From assembly GCA_039000515.1 (NCBI GenBank), contig JBCFYV010002255.1, positions 22,689,963-22,753,962 on the forward strand: DNA of 64,000 nucleotides, given 5' to 3'. The notes below the pieces were generated by a model. That model had not been told where the DNA came from. It saw only the letters and a list, made by a program, of their open reading frames with translations, and made no database searches. Position numbers and translations under genes: made by a program. Positions 41,380 through 52,438 of this stretch are shown here, one piece after another (within the stretch, counting starts at the first letter, position 1; the number at the start of each line of letters is the position of its first letter). Origin of the DNA: Timema cristinae (lineage: Eukaryota > Arthropoda > Insecta > Phasmatodea > Timematidae).

Positions 41380-42239
41380 TCTCCTAGCCCTACCCCCACC
41401 TGTCTGAACACAACTTCGCCTTCATCCATCAATCAGCTACCCTCGATGACGCAATCGAGGGATAATAAGTTCAATTAGTTGTGTAAAAGTCCTGCTAATT
41501 TCTAAGTCATGTAAATGTCTTAAGTTTAGCTATAAATCATAACATTACCCTAGATCGTTATTAATTAATGTGGTTGTCTTACCTAATCAGTAGTTGGTTT
41601 TTAAGTCATGAAGATGTCTAAACTATTTTATAAGTCATGTTCTACTCCAGTAGTTTTATAAACTGTGTTGATTTTCTATCTAGTGTTTAGGTCAAGGGTA
41701 TGTATTTGTTAGTGTCATAAGTGTGTAGCTGTCTAAGCTAATTTTTAAGTATGTTTTTAAACTATGTTGAGATTCTATTTAATTTCTAGGTCATGTAGAT
41801 GTCATTTCTAGATTTTATCCATGTAGTTGATTAAGATAGTTTCTAAATCATATTTATATCCTGGTAAAATTCTAAATTGTGTTGGTGTTATATTTAGTTT
41901 ATAAGCTTTTTAGGTTTAGTAGCGAGTTTTTGAGCTATAGTAGGATTGAGGTAAAGAATATTTAGAAAATATAAACTTTTTTCTGCGGCAACATTGAAAA
42001 TATATTATTAGAGTTATTTTATAGTTTTGATAATATCTATCAAAAGTGACAGTTGCAGATCACATAATTTGACTTATGAATGTATAAAAGCAGTTTTAGC
42101 AGATGATCTAAAACTCAAATAAGGTTCTCCCTATAAAAATGTGGTTGCTATCTAGTGGTTGTTATCTACTAATGTATTTGTTATAACTAAACTAGATACC
42201 ATATGTTAAAGTGGGCATGTAGAGGAGCAAGGAAAGGCT
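41380..42239. other. Unassigned AT-rich stretch
   Basis: TTTAAGTCATGTAGATGTCT-like words recur loosely through 41500-41900 (GTCATGTAAATGTCTTAAG, GTCATGAAGATGTCTAAAC, GTCATGTAGATGTCATTTC), so this may be an old tandem repeat of about 60-130 bp spacing. No frame. Confidence 0.4.
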
Positions 42240-42480
42240 AGTGTTCTTGCAGTGAGAAAGAGCCTACCAATTTCACCGGAAAGTTATTTCACACAACTTC
42301 CAGGGATCATTTAAATGCCACAATTGGCATAGGACTGATGGCTTTACTTTCCTTCCGTAGGAAGTTGTGCTAAGAATTTTTATCGCTCAAGAAAGATCCA
42401 CCAACTTCATTTGGGTTTTGAACAACGAACTTCGGTTCCTAAGGGAAGCCACTTTACCCCAAAACCACTTATGTCGATAA
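42240..42480 (-). mobile_element. SINE-3, diverged
   Basis: AGTGAGAAAGAGCCTACCAA, AATGCCACAATTGGCATAGG, GAAGTTGTGCTAAGAATTTT and ATCGCTCAAGAAAGATCCAC follow the order of the copy at 6783-7095. The box B side is decayed. Confidence 0.58.
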
Positions 42481-42904
42481 CATTGTGTTTTAATCAAATG
42501 TGTATCAAATACCTAAATTACATCTCAAGTTTGTATTCATTGTGTTTAGATCTGTCCTGCCCTCTAAGTGGGAACATCTTAGACCCTGCGACCGGAAGTT
42601 GAACATCCGCCCAGGTTGAAGGCGGAAAAATTTGGGTTCACCTCGACAGCGAGACAGGAAGGAGAATCAAACTTTAGAGTGTCTAAATTTGCTGCACGCG
42701 ATGTGAACAAACTCTCTTTCCATTGGTCAAAGTGTTTGTGCCTCAGGTGGTGTCCGGTTCAGATCCCGGTGAGGTTGACGCTATGTCTAAAATGCGTGTG
42801 GAGTAGTCCTACTGGTAGTTCTGGGCTCAGGGAGCTACAAAGAATAAACCATGGACAAAATATATTCTTCTTCTAGCATCTATAATCTATATCAATTAAA
42901 TGGA
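42481..42904. other. Unassigned stretch with a possible tRNA-like head
   Basis: GGTCAAAGTGTTTGTGCCTC with TCCGGTTCAGATCCCGGTG at 42726-42770 could be a box A and B pair from another SINE; only one copy is seen. Frames of 63-86 codons carry no domain. Confidence 0.35.
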
Positions 42905-43839
42905 GAGTTTGTGTGCCAAATGTGCCATGAACGTTGTGTGATGTCTACCAGGCCGGATTTAGGCATGTACCAATTGTGCCATGAGCGTTGTGTGATATTA
43001 CCCAGGCCCGGATTTAGGCATGTACCAAATGTGCCATGAACGTTGTGTGATATCTACCAGGCCCAGATTAAGACATGTGCCAAATGTGCCATAAACGTTG
43101 TGTGATATCTACCCAGGCCGGATTTAGGCATGTACCAAATGTGCCATGAGCGTTGTGTGATATCTACCCAGGCCCGGATTTAGGCATGTACCAAATGTGC
43201 CATGAACGTTGTGTGATATCTACCCAGGCCCGGATTTAGGCATGTACCAAATGTGCCATGAACGTTGTGTGATATCTACCCAGGCCCGGATTTAGGCATG
43301 TACCAAATGTGCCATGAGCGTTGTGTGATATCTACCCAGGCCCGGATTTAGGCATGTACCAAATGTGCCATGAGCGTTGTGTGATATCTACCCAGGCCTG
43401 GATTAAGGCTGTTCAAGTGTGCCATGAGCGTTGTGAGATATCTACCCAGGCCCAGATTTAGGCATGTACCAAATGTGCCATGAGCATTGTGTGATATCTA
43501 CCCAGGCCCGGATTTAGGCATGTACCAAATGTGCCATGAGCGTTGTGTGATATCTACCCAGGCCTGGATTTAAGGACATGTGCCAAATGTGCCATAAACG
43601 TTGTGTGATATCTACCCAGGCCCGGATTAAGGCATGTACCAAATGTGCCATGAACGTTGTGTGATATCTACCCAGGCCCGGATTTAGGCATGTACCAAAT
43701 GTGCCATGAGCGTTGTGTGATATCTACCCAGGCCCTGATTTAGGCATGTACCAAATGTGCCATGAACGTTGTGTGATATCTACCCAGGCCCTGATTTAGG
43801 CATGTACCAATGTGCCATGAACGTTGTGTGATATTTACC
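42905..43839. repeat. 56-bp minisatellite, about 17 copies, built from a hAT terminus plus its flank
   Basis: Each unit reads CAGGCCCGGATTTAGGCATG, TACCAAATGTGCCATGA and ACGTTGTGTGATATCTACC. The first part equals the left end of the adjoining hAT element; the last part is host flank ending in TATCTACC, the element's target sequence. Spacing of GTGCCATGA is 55-57 bp throughout. Most copies differ at one to four positions; a few have GGATTAAG in place of GGATTTAG. Confidence 0.9.
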
Positions 43840-44293
43840 CAGGCCTGGATTAAGGCATGTTTCAAGTGTGCCATGCACAAGGGCCCCTGAAGCTAAGGGC
43901 CCCCGTCTGCCCCACAAACAAATCACTTTGACTTGTTATCTTTATTTTATAATAATATTATATTTAAATATTTCGTTATTTTAATGTGTTTTCGTAAATT
44001 TTATCTCAAACTAAGCTCTAAATTCCACAATCTAATTCCTGTCTGTTAATTTATTATAGCCGATATTCACCGCTAAAGGCTCTGGTAATCTGATATCACG
44101 TGGAATCCTACAATCCGTGCTTATTAATTAACGCAACCTTTACTTTTGGCAAACCGGAAAAACTACATATCTTCAGACGGTACCGTTGACTTTTGACAGA
44201 AAAATAAACATTGATTTTCTATTGAAAATAATTTCTGAGATCAAATAATAAAATACTTGGACCAGGACCCTCAAAAGTGTTGATCCTGGCCTG
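43840..44293. mobile_element. hAT non-autonomous element with 8-bp target duplication
   Basis: Left end CAGGCCTGGATTAAGGC, right end GATCCTGGCCTG (inverted CAGGCCAGGATC). TATCTACC follows the right end (44294-44301); the matching left copy is TATTTACC at 43832-43839 and TATCTACC in the earlier tandem units. AAGGGCCCCTGAAGCTAAGG near the left end is usual for this hAT group. No transposase frame. Confidence 0.8.
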
Positions 44294-44301
44294 TATCTAC
44301 C

Positions 44302-44689
44302 ACACACACAGAGGTCTGGAGTTTAAATATTAGTATTAATATTAATCTTTAAAAGAAATTTCAGCTTTTAAAACATATACAGATTGTATCTCTTTTGACA
44401 TTATGTATTAGTTAGCTTACTTTCCAGTTTTGTATCGCAATTTAAACCGATGAAGGATTATTTTTTAAACAAAATTTAAGATTTGGTTACTATTCTTTGT
44501 GGTTTATTCTATATTCTAAAAATAACAAAGCTACTTTACAAATTCCCCGTGAGAATAATGGGTATACCAGATAGTAGTACCATATATATCATAGACAAAG
44601 CATAAAGTACTCCAATATATCCTTTCTCTGTTAATAAACACTTATCCGTTAAATTTGTTTGATTAATTATTTTGATTTTTGTAAATTGA
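44302..44689. other. Unassigned AT-rich stretch
   Basis: Nothing recognised beyond ATTAGTATTAATATTAAT. Confidence 0.4.
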
Positions 44690-44782
44690 CACCTGGACAC
44701 GAGAATCGAGCTTGGGACACCTAGCTTCATGCCCCAATGCTCTACCACTGAGCTATCCGAGATTTGTCCTGTGTTCATGGTA
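44690..44782 (-). mobile_element. SINE-5, tRNA-like head
   Basis: Minus strand: CTCGGATAGCTCAGTGGTAG (box A and D-arm), GCTCGATTCTCGTGTCCAGG (box B and 3' part), CAGGTGTCAATTT tail. Anticodon and acceptor stems pair poorly. Partner of 5088-5180. Confidence 0.6.
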
Positions 44783-45045
44783 GTTATTCATTCATGGCTA
44801 TGCTGACCATATTTATTTTAGAAAAATCATTAAACATACCAGCTATATATTACCATAAAAAAAAGTAGAAATAAAGTAAATAGAGGGAAAATAAAAGAGG
44901 AGGTGAGACTTTTGTTGTTGTTGAAACACAAAACTATTTGTTAAATGTATCTTTCCATTGCTAATTTCAAGGTGAAAATTAGTTACATCAAGTCAAATAA
45001 TAAATAAAGTGCATTAGTTTCATCTTCAATTTCAAAGAACTAATA
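44783..45045. other. Short AT-rich stretch
   Basis: Nothing recognised. Confidence 0.4.
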
Positions 45046-45222
45046 TTAACCCCAGACGGGCGTATTGAGAGTGGTTTTTCCTAAATGATTTTCCACTCTC
45101 CTTACTCGAAAATGGGTGTAGATTACCTCTAAAGTGCTTCCTTCCTCATCCGTAACCCATTAGAGTAGCTATCATAAATTCGAATAACCTAAGCAGGGAA
45201 TAAGATGCGGTGATGATAATTA
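45046..45222 (+). mobile_element. SINE-2, 5' truncated
   Basis: Begins at CAGACGGGCGTATTGAGAGT, just after box B. Body TTTTCCTAAATGATTTTCC and tail AACCTAAGCAGGGAATAAGA with GATGCGGTGATGAT. Confidence 0.72.
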
Positions 45223-45460
45223 TAATGATAAGAAGAAACAAATATTAATATCAGTAAGAAATATTTTCTTAGATGCACACAATATATCAATGTAAAGTTT
45301 AGATTTTTTTTTTCATCTTACAGTATTGATTAAAAATGTACTTAGCATGTTGGTTTCTAATCACTTATAACTAGTATTTCCTTACAAAACCTCTAATAAT
45401 ACAAAGCATTAAAATTAAAACAATTCTAGGAACAAACAATAGGTAATAATATCAAGAAAC
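45223..45460. other. Short AT-rich stretch
   Basis: Nothing recognised. Confidence 0.4.
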
Positions 45461-45471
45461 TTCTTTGAGAG

Positions 45472-45632
45472 TGAATGTGGGAATGCCAGGCCGCCACCGT
45501 GGTTCGGATTCCACGTTAAACTGTAGGTCCTTCATTTCATCTCACAATCACCCTACCCATTACACATTAGCGTAAGTGCGTATAACCCGAATGGGTAGTA
45601 AGACGCGGTGCTAATAATAATAATAATAATAA
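45472..45632 (+). mobile_element. SINE-1, 5' truncated, perfect 11-bp target duplication
   Basis: Starts at TGAATGTGGGAATGCCAGGC, keeps the second half of the body and the tail with (TAA)n. TTCTTTGAGAG lies at 45461-45471 and 45633-45643. Confidence 0.9.
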
Positions 45633-45643
45633 TTCTTTGAGAG

Positions 45644-46030
45644 ACGTATGTAGCTTTTGGCAACTAGAACTTGTAAATATAACTTCTCGGAAAGAATCTA
45701 TAGCTCAAGGTTGAAGGTCATTGGTCTGACGTTTAATTCGAAATAATATTGTATTATCTAACTTCAAAAATAAGTACTTTTAGAAGTGCATACTTGGTTT
45801 TAAAAAAAACAGTACCTATGGATGTACTACTACTGCAGGTTATGTGGAACAATATGGCATAATAATGAACCAGTAGTGGGTATGGTCTCCCTACTTATAA
45901 GTACTCATATGATACTAATATGTCTCTAATGAGGCTGTATCCCAAGTTATAGATCATTTCGATCTCCCAAGCTTCGCTAGTCCCGTACAATTAATTGTAT
46001 AATAATTTGTATACCTTCTCCATATACTTA
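45644..46030. other. Unassigned stretch
   Basis: No feature recognised. Confidence 0.4.
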
Positions 46031-46478
46031 TTAAGAGCGTGAATCACATGTCAATAATCTCTGTGATACGGTCGGCTAGAAATAGTAAATTTACACGAAC
46101 TTTATTGCACATGGATAATTTATTAATAAACATTAATGGAGATAAAGAGTTAAAAGAAGTTCCTAATACTTAACACTAGTAAAATATTAAAACATATTTG
46201 GATTAAACTCTAGTGAAAAGGCAATTTTTGACTATTTTTGAATGGCTTCACAGATAAGCACTGTGCACAAATCTTAATTCTGTCATCATAGGGAAATGCT
46301 GTAGTTATTAACAAGAAAATTTGTCGCTTTGTTTTCCATCGTCACCGCGGAAAATTTCGAGTAATCCTTCAAACACGAATGCATTGCACACATTTCTGGC
46401 ATATCGTAGGTGTTTTCTTTTACCTTTTACTCCCATACCTCGTGCGAGCCGGGAGCTGAGTTGGGCTTATTATGATGA
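46031..46478 (+). mobile_element. REP-H copy 3
   Basis: ATCTCTGTGATACGGTCGGC, CGTCACCGCGGAAAATTTCG, CATTTCTGGCATATCGTAGG and GAGCCGGGAGCTGAGTTGGG, ending ATTATGATGAACGC. Confidence 0.72.
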
Positions 46479-46837
46479 ACGCTCTTAAGTGTATATTCTG
46501 ATGCATAAACCACATATTTGCTTATTCCTACTGGACTCCTTATCCTAAACAGTTTTGGTAACTAAGGATCCACATCTACTCATCAGTCATCACTACAACC
46601 TTGCAACACTACACACAATACAGCAGTACAGAATATATGTCAGAAATAAACAATATTATTTACGGCATATATATATATATATTCTTAATTTGATCAAACC
46701 GTCTATCCATTTTTTTAACACGCCTATTTTATTCGGATCAATTCAATGTATACAATCCAAAGCATGTAATAATGATAAAGCTGTTTACTTTAACCGAAGT
46801 TTTTTTTTCTTTTAAAATTATTGTTACTTGTATACTA
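46479..46837. other. Unassigned stretch
   Basis: (AT)n near 46667-46682 and an 86-codon frame (46555-46815) without motifs, ending in a poly-F tract. Confidence 0.4.
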
Positions 46838-47130
46838 TCATGGATTTTTCTAATCTGCATCCTAGCAGGAGTATTATTACAGGCCAATTTCGTGGTGAAG
46901 CAGCCAAATAGCCTGGGTTGTAAATAATTTATAAAAAATATGTTTGTAAAAAAACTACTTCAAGATAAAAAATAATAAGTTTGTGACACTGTAGGAATAA
47001 TTATCGCAGAATTTGTAATTTTTGTTTCGACGTTATATCTTTAAAACTCGATGAATAAAACGTAAATTCACTACCATGGAAAATCCTATCTTGACCTGCC
47101 ATGACGTCACAAATAGTGAACATCCTAGAT
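46838..47130 (-). mobile_element. NA-1, proximal half
   Basis: CTGCATCCTAGCAGGAGTAT, GCCAATTTCGTGGTGAAGC, CGACGTTATATCTTTAAAAC and TTGACCTGCCATGACGTCAC run to the terminus at 47125; the distal half is missing. Confidence 0.7.
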
Positions 47131-47728
47131 CCTGGGTCCGATTCCCGTAAAGGCTGAAAAAAAAATTAAGATAGTTGAAATTGGGGCTCATTTAATGGCC
47201 GGACAACTGAGTGTTGTGTTCAATGATTAAGATTGTTTGTAAGTCAATTCGTGGGTGGGTATAAATATTTGGTTAGGTGGGTGCTACATCCCTAATAAAA
47301 CACATTTAACAGAGGCATTAAATTATTTATCCTGGTTTAAGTTTGTGTGTAAGTCTTGTGTTTATATAACCTTGAATTTAAAGAGTGCTATTTAAATCCC
47401 ACAATAATCTCGCCTGGATGAAGCCCGTATACCCTCCTCATCCGTTTTTGGTTTCATTATTCTCAACTCCCTTCCCTTTCCAGTAGGATTTAGAATAGAG
47501 GAAGGAAGGGGCATTTGTGGGAGCGCAGAATAAACCATTGTTATGTGACCTCTAGTAAGGGGATGTTGAGGGAAGGGGAGGGGAAGAGGGCAGAAGGGTC
47601 ATTTCTAACTAAGTTATGCAGGCTATATGGGCAGAAGTAAGCTTCGATGGGAAAATGTAGGTCTTTACAATCAATATTCCCTTCAAGTGGTGGTATTGTA
47701 CACTCAACAGTAATAGTCACTAACTTTA
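47131..47728. other. Unassigned stretch, possible SINE remnant at its start
   Basis: GGGTCCGATTCCCGTAAAGG at 47135-47154 looks like a box B followed by an A-run. A G/A-rich region lies at 47490-47610. No frame. Confidence 0.35.
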
Positions 47729-48096
47729 AGGTGCGGCATAAGGGAGCGCGAGTAATTTTACAATTTTTATAGCATTACATTTTATTGGCCAAAACAAATA
47801 AAATATTTCTCCAGTAGCAACATAGAGTTTAGTTTTCTACACATTTCAGTATCAACAGATCTTGAATATCTATCAAGGGTGTACTGGAATTTTGTCAAAA
47901 CTTTCTAAATAAAGAGTAAAAGTTTTGACAAAATTCCAGGACACCCTTGACATATATTCAAGATCTGTTGATATTAGCATGTGCAGAAAACTAAACTCTA
48001 GGTTGCTACTGGAGAAGTATTTGATTTAATTTGGACAGTAAAATTCAATTCTAGAAAAACTGTACAAATACTTGTGCTCCCTTCGGCCGCAACTTA
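47729..48096. mobile_element. FB-1 fold-back element with strong central hairpin
   Basis: Ends AAGGTGCGGCATAAGGGAGC and GCTCCCTTCGGCCGCAACTT. The inner arms GGTGTACTGGAATTTTGTC and AAATTCCAGGACACCC lie around AAAACTTTCTAAATAAAGAG. TTAA lies at both ends. Confidence 0.82.
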
Positions 48097-48551
48097 AGGA
48101 TGTTGCCTATTTGTGACGTAGTGGCCTGTCAAACAAAAATAAGATCAAATTATCCCATGGTAATGTTTTTATACGTTGTATTTGACGAGTTTTAAAGATA
48201 TAACATTGAAACAAGAATCCGTAAATTATTTAATGATTCTACAAAATAGTCTTACATTATCACCAAAGGTTGACCTGGTGGTCTAGGGGTAAGGTGTCAG
48301 ACGTCTGTGTTGGGGGTCCGGGGTTCAATCCTCGGTCTCGGTACAGATTTATCTGATTGCCAAATCCTTCCTTCACCTCTGATAATACGTATATTAATCA
48401 CAACTTGTGAATGTGTGGAATGCCAGGCCTCCACCGTGGTTCGGATCCCACATTAAACTGAAGGTCCTTCATTTCATCTCACAATCACCCTACCATTACA
48501 CATTAGCGTAAGTGTGTATAACCCGAACTGGTGGTAGTAAGACGCGGTACC

Positions 48552-48590
<39 letters not shown>

Positions 48591-48836
48591 AAAATATGTG
48601 TATTTATTATAAATCATCTACAACTCAGGCAGGATATTTGGTATATTCATGAAAATGTCCTGTAGGAGTCTTCCTGCCATGATGTAGGTAAAAAAAAAGT
48701 CCATGTTAATATGTCTATCTATAGAAGGAAACAAGAAAAAGATCATTTTGAAATACAAGCCAATATTGTCCAGTTTCAAATAGTGTAGTGAGTGTGTATA
48801 CTCGTCAGAGTAAGAGGGAAGTTTTATCATCACGTT
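48097..48836 (+). mobile_element. NA-1 split by SINE-1
   Basis: AAGGATGTTGCCTATTTGTG start, ATTGAAACAAGAATCCGTAA, SINE at 48268-48587, then TACAACTCAGGCAGGATATT, AGGAGTCTTCCTGCCATGAT and ATACTCGTCAGAGTAAGAG. The distal end is lost near 48836. Abuts FB-1. Confidence 0.75.
48268..48587 (+). mobile_element. SINE-1, full length
   Basis: GTTGACCTGGTGGTCTAGGG head, GGGGTTCAATCCTCGGTCTC box B, body and long (TAA)n at 48553-48586. Target duplication not clear. Confidence 0.87.
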
Positions 48837-48902
48837 TATTTTTTCTATTCTAAATGTACGTTTCTCCACAAGCTTAGAGGAGTCTGGTTCAAACCCAGGC
48901 AA
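48837..48902. other. Short spacer
   Basis: CTGGTTCAAACCCAGGC at 48881-48897 resembles an isolated box B. Confidence 0.3.
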
Positions 48903-49158
48903 AACTAATTACTCTAAACCTTAGGGATTAGGAAAGTTATATTTAAAGGAAATGTTTCCACATTTGGTTGGAGAGTGGAAAACCACTTTGGAAAAAAAAC
49001 CACCTTTAGTACATCCCACCGATATTTGAACCTCAATCACCCCGTCATTGGCAGTCTAGTTTAACACGAGAGTAGCACGTTAGACCTTACTGTCACCTAA
49101 ATGGGTCTTAATTAGTTCATATACGTATTATCCGAACGGGTAGTATGACGTGGGGAAG
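48903..49158 (-). mobile_element. SINE-2 (minus) with a plus-strand tail fragment at its head
   Basis: 48903-49108 is SINE-2 inverted without its own 3' tail (GGATTAGGAAAGTTATATTT, GATATTTGAACCTCAATC box B inverted). It is followed at 49110-49158 by a plus-strand tail (CGTATTATCCGAACGGGTAG). The two pieces point in opposite directions. Confidence 0.65.
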
Positions 49159-49377
49159 AAAAAAAATTTATATCCATAACTGTATCCAGCCTGTGGTCTG
49201 GTTCAGTTTTTTATTCAAGCCATATATTTTCCACTACCAGTTGGCTAGGCCTGTCGTAGCTTCATATGCCTTATAATCTATCTTAAGACTAGGACAGGCA
49301 CAACATCCAGCCCCCGGCTGTTAATTTATCACTGTGAAAGTTTAAACCCACATTTCACCAATGATACATTTTTCGGC
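49159..49377. other. Body of a possible SINE led by the tRNA-like unit
   Basis: GGCTAGGCCTGTCGTAGCTT and AGCCCCCGGCTGTTAATTTA lie downstream of the tRNA-like head on the minus strand and could be its body. Single copy, so unproven. Confidence 0.3.
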
Positions 49378-49445
49378 CATGCCTGGAATCAAACCCGTGA
49401 CCCTCAGCTCAGTAGACTGATACGCTACCAAGTGAGCTAAGGTGT
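49378..49445 (-). mobile_element. tRNA-like unit, SINE head or tRNA pseudogene
   Basis: Minus strand: GACACCTTAGCTCACTTGGT (box A), a TCAGTCTACTGAGCTGA anticodon-arm region, GGGTTTGATTCCAGGC (box B). The arm pattern recalls a Met or Lys tRNA, but the acceptor ends do not pair (GACACC against AGGC...), so I do not call a functional tRNA. Confidence 0.45.
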
Positions 49446-49811
49446 CGAAATGAAGAAAAACTAGTTGTTTTTTTAAAAAAAGAACAAATAATTAAGCACG
49501 CTTGACTGCTGTAGAATCTGTGTGATGTGCTAGAGGTCAGAGGTGAATCTTATGGGGCTGGTCACGTGGCGACATGCAACCCACACCCTGAGGTCAGACG
49601 TGGGTGTGTCGTGGAGTTAGGTGTGGGTGCTTGGAATACACCTACATCCAGGAACAGCGCTTCTTACCCCCGCCCCCGACCTATTTGTCTGGCGCTTGAT
49701 GGCGCAGACAGTTGATTTTGTAATACGTGGGAGATTTTCTTTTTTAAAACTCTTTGAGTTCTATTTCGGTTTGTCGATCTAATTTCTTATTTACCATACA
49801 CATCTGAAGAG
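49446..49811. other. Unassigned, GC-richer stretch
   Basis: A 62-codon frame at 49527-49715 lies in a locally GC-rich patch (TGCAACCCACACCCTGAGG); no domain recognised. Confidence 0.35.
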
Positions 49812-50090
49812 GTGGTCGAGTGGTTTTAAGGAGACGGACTCATAAAGGACTTTTTTCGCTGTTGACATAAGGTCGAGGGTCAAATACCTAACTCACACAT
49901 AGCCTGGTACACCGAGGGTAGTTTTAGCAGGGAGTGACCTTTTTGAGTGTGTTTACCCTACCCATACCCCCTCCCCGCCTCCCTCCACTTGTGCATTTCC
50001 TCTAAACTAAACCTACTTAATTCTTAACACATTAGTGTAATTAATATATAAGCGTATAATTCGAAAGGGTAGTAAGACACGGTGCTAAGA
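49812..50090 (+). mobile_element. SINE-2, long variant
   Basis: GAGGTGGTCGAGTGGTTTTA head with a lengthened interval before AGGTCGAGGGTCAAATACC (altered box B), an expanded C-rich body and a tail TTCGAAAGGGTAGTAAGACA. Confidence 0.7.
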
Positions 50091-50099
50091 AAAAAATAG

Positions 50100-50288
50100 A
50101 ATAGAAATGAGGAAGGTAGAATTTTAGAATAAATTAACTCAAAATTGCGTGGAAGGAGAATGGGAAACCATTTAGGAAATGCCAACCTCAGAACACACAT
50201 GACTGGTACTCGAACCCCTGTCTCCGCGTCATCATCAATCTTGAACAACACAAGAGAGACGCCTTAGACTATTCCACCACCGATGCAG
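50100..50288 (-). mobile_element. SINE-2, 3' tail missing, facing the previous copy
   Basis: GAAATGAGGAAGGTAGAATT, GCGTGGAAGGAGAATGGGAA, GTACTCGAACCCCTGTCTCC (box B inverted) and a head near CCACCACCGATGC. It begins 10 bp after the end of the plus-strand SINE-2, so the two form an inverted pair. Confidence 0.72.
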
Positions 50289-51002
50289 AATGTAAATTGA
50301 TTAGTGTCCCCTTAACCCCCTCCACCAAATTTTAGAAAGAAAAATTAATAATGTTGTGTTTTCAAAAAAATGGTATAAATCTTCTTTGTATATATTTAAA
50401 ATAAATATGAATTAATTCTTTAAGCATGAACAATATTGGTAACCATTTGTCAATCAAGGAAAATAAAAATAGTTTGTAAAGAAATCGGTTTAATAGGAAA
50501 TAAACATCAATTCAAAGTTATTATTGGGGAAGAAATTGCTTTATTACACTCTGTGTTTCAGTTATAATTAATTGTGCTTGACCAGTGTAACCATACATCG
50601 CAATGGAAACAAACTAGCTTCAATGGTCGCATGCTCCCAGGACCTTTAGTAATGATATTTAATTTTAAAATGTTGATCTCATAAGTTATTATACGAAATT
50701 TGAAACGTTAAAGATAAAATATGAAATATACATACTATGCGGTTTTAATTTTCTCATTAGATATCAGTCAAATAATCTGAACAATTATTTATAAAATAAT
50801 TATGAAGTACAGAATATTAAAAATAACCAAAAACTATTATTTACTAAGTCTATTTATTCTTTTTTCAAACATTTAATTTAATACATTGGATATTTACTGT
50901 CCTGGATTTATAGTCGTAAAAATTTAATTGCCTAGAAATATTGTTTTACCTGCATAATTTTCAACCTCCCCCCACACCGATCTTCTCCTAGGGACCCACT
51001 AG
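50289..51002. other. Unassigned AT-rich stretch
   Basis: Strongly AT-rich, no repeat recognised. Confidence 0.45.
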
Positions 51003-51195
51003 TACCCCAGTGGTTCAAATCCCAGTCGGGGGTAGTAAGGTTTTTTTTTCCTAAATGGTTGTCCACTCTCTCCATACAAATGTGAGTACATTTTACACTT
51101 ACTCTAAGCCTAGCCTTCCTCTTCCTAACAGATTAGCATAATTAGTACATATGTGTAAGGCCAAAAGGTTAGTAAAATGCGATACTAAAATAAAA
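51003..51195 (+). mobile_element. SINE-2, 5' truncated
   Basis: Starts just before box B (GTGGTTCAAATCCCAGTCGG); body TTTCCTAAATGGTTGTCC; tail GGTTAGTAAAATGCGATAC. Confidence 0.72.
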
Positions 51196-51509
51196 AGGCA
51201 CAGCTACCTATTTATTACATTTTCTCAATTGACATTTTTTAATGTCACGCATGCTCAATTCCAAGTTCCCTAAAGGTTTTGTATACTCTAGTTTGTAGGA
51301 ACGCTCGACTCTGAGCGCTCCAGTTTGAAATCAACATGAGACCATTCAGAGTACAATCTTTTCAAATTAATTGAAGGTCTCAGCCCAAGAAATGTTACTA
51401 TCTGCGCAGTTATATAACTATCGGACCCCCTTAACCACTCGTCTACTGCTTGATAAATATAAACGAAAACAGTTCCCCCACGCAGACAAAGAAGTCTTGA
51501 CTGGTTTTG

Positions 51510-51692
51510 CAATGATGAGAAGGTAAAGGTTTGAATTTAGATTGGGTGCACTGAGGTGTTAGTTTCCTAAATAATTCATCACTCTACCTTAACGCAATTA
51601 TTGGTGCATTTCCTCTAAATTAAACCTTCCTCATCCTTGGCTTATTAATATTAATATGCTGATATCAAGGATGGATAGTAAATAATACCTGG
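51510..51692 (+). mobile_element. SINE-2, diverged and 5' truncated
   Basis: AAGGTTTGAATTTAGATTGG (box B), TGCACTGAGGTGTTAGTTTC, AAACCTTCCTCATCC; the tail is badly decayed (ATGGATAGTAAATAATACC). Confidence 0.55.
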
Positions 51693-52438
51693 AGAGCGAT
51701 TTTTAAAATAATTCTTCTTCTAGTACTAGCCGGAATAAACCACTGACCTTGAGTCCACAGCTAGTGTCGGGGGGTGCCCAGAAAGCGTCTCTTAGATGGC
51801 CTAACCTCATTTATTCCCTTCACGTGGTTCGGATTTTATTCTAGGTCCACCCTTCCCCTCAAAGGTAATGGCTTAGTGCCTGCTATATGTCAGGTCGTTG
51901 AAGAGTGAGGAGAGAAAAAGGAAGAGTGAAAGAAGGATAAGAATAGAGAGAAAGAAGGAGCTGGAGAGCAAGGAATAAAAAAATATATAAAAGTAGAATG
52001 ATGGAACATCGATCGAACCACTGACCTCTCTCGTGCTGTCCTGATCTGCTCCAACTCCCTTGTGGGATCAGATGGTGTTAGGCCTTGTTCACACTAACCT
52101 CTCGCTACGCTGGAAAGTTTTGTATCAGGGCCAGATTTAAAGCTGTGAATTTCCCATGGCTGTCAAAAATTGAAGGCCATAGACGTTAAATAAACATTTT
52201 ACTTTTAAAAATTTCGACATTAGCATTTTTACTTCCTCTTAACCTCTCGGAGAAAAAGTAAAACTTATTGTGATCATAAAAAAATAATCTAAAACTAGAT
52301 TTTGATAAATGTCAATGTTTCATGCCAAAAACCGAAAAAGTTGTTTTAGATATATATGTGTGCGTGTGTCATTAATTTTTTTTTTCAAATTTGATTAACT
52401 GTTTACAGCCTGTGGCCAAATCCCTTTAGTAAAATGCC
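51693..52438. other. Unassigned stretch with a GA-rich tract
   Basis: 51900-51990 is almost pure A/G. TATCAGGGCCAGATTTAAAG at 52124-52143 resembles a hAT start (CAGGGCCRGATTT), but no right end is seen. Confidence 0.35.
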
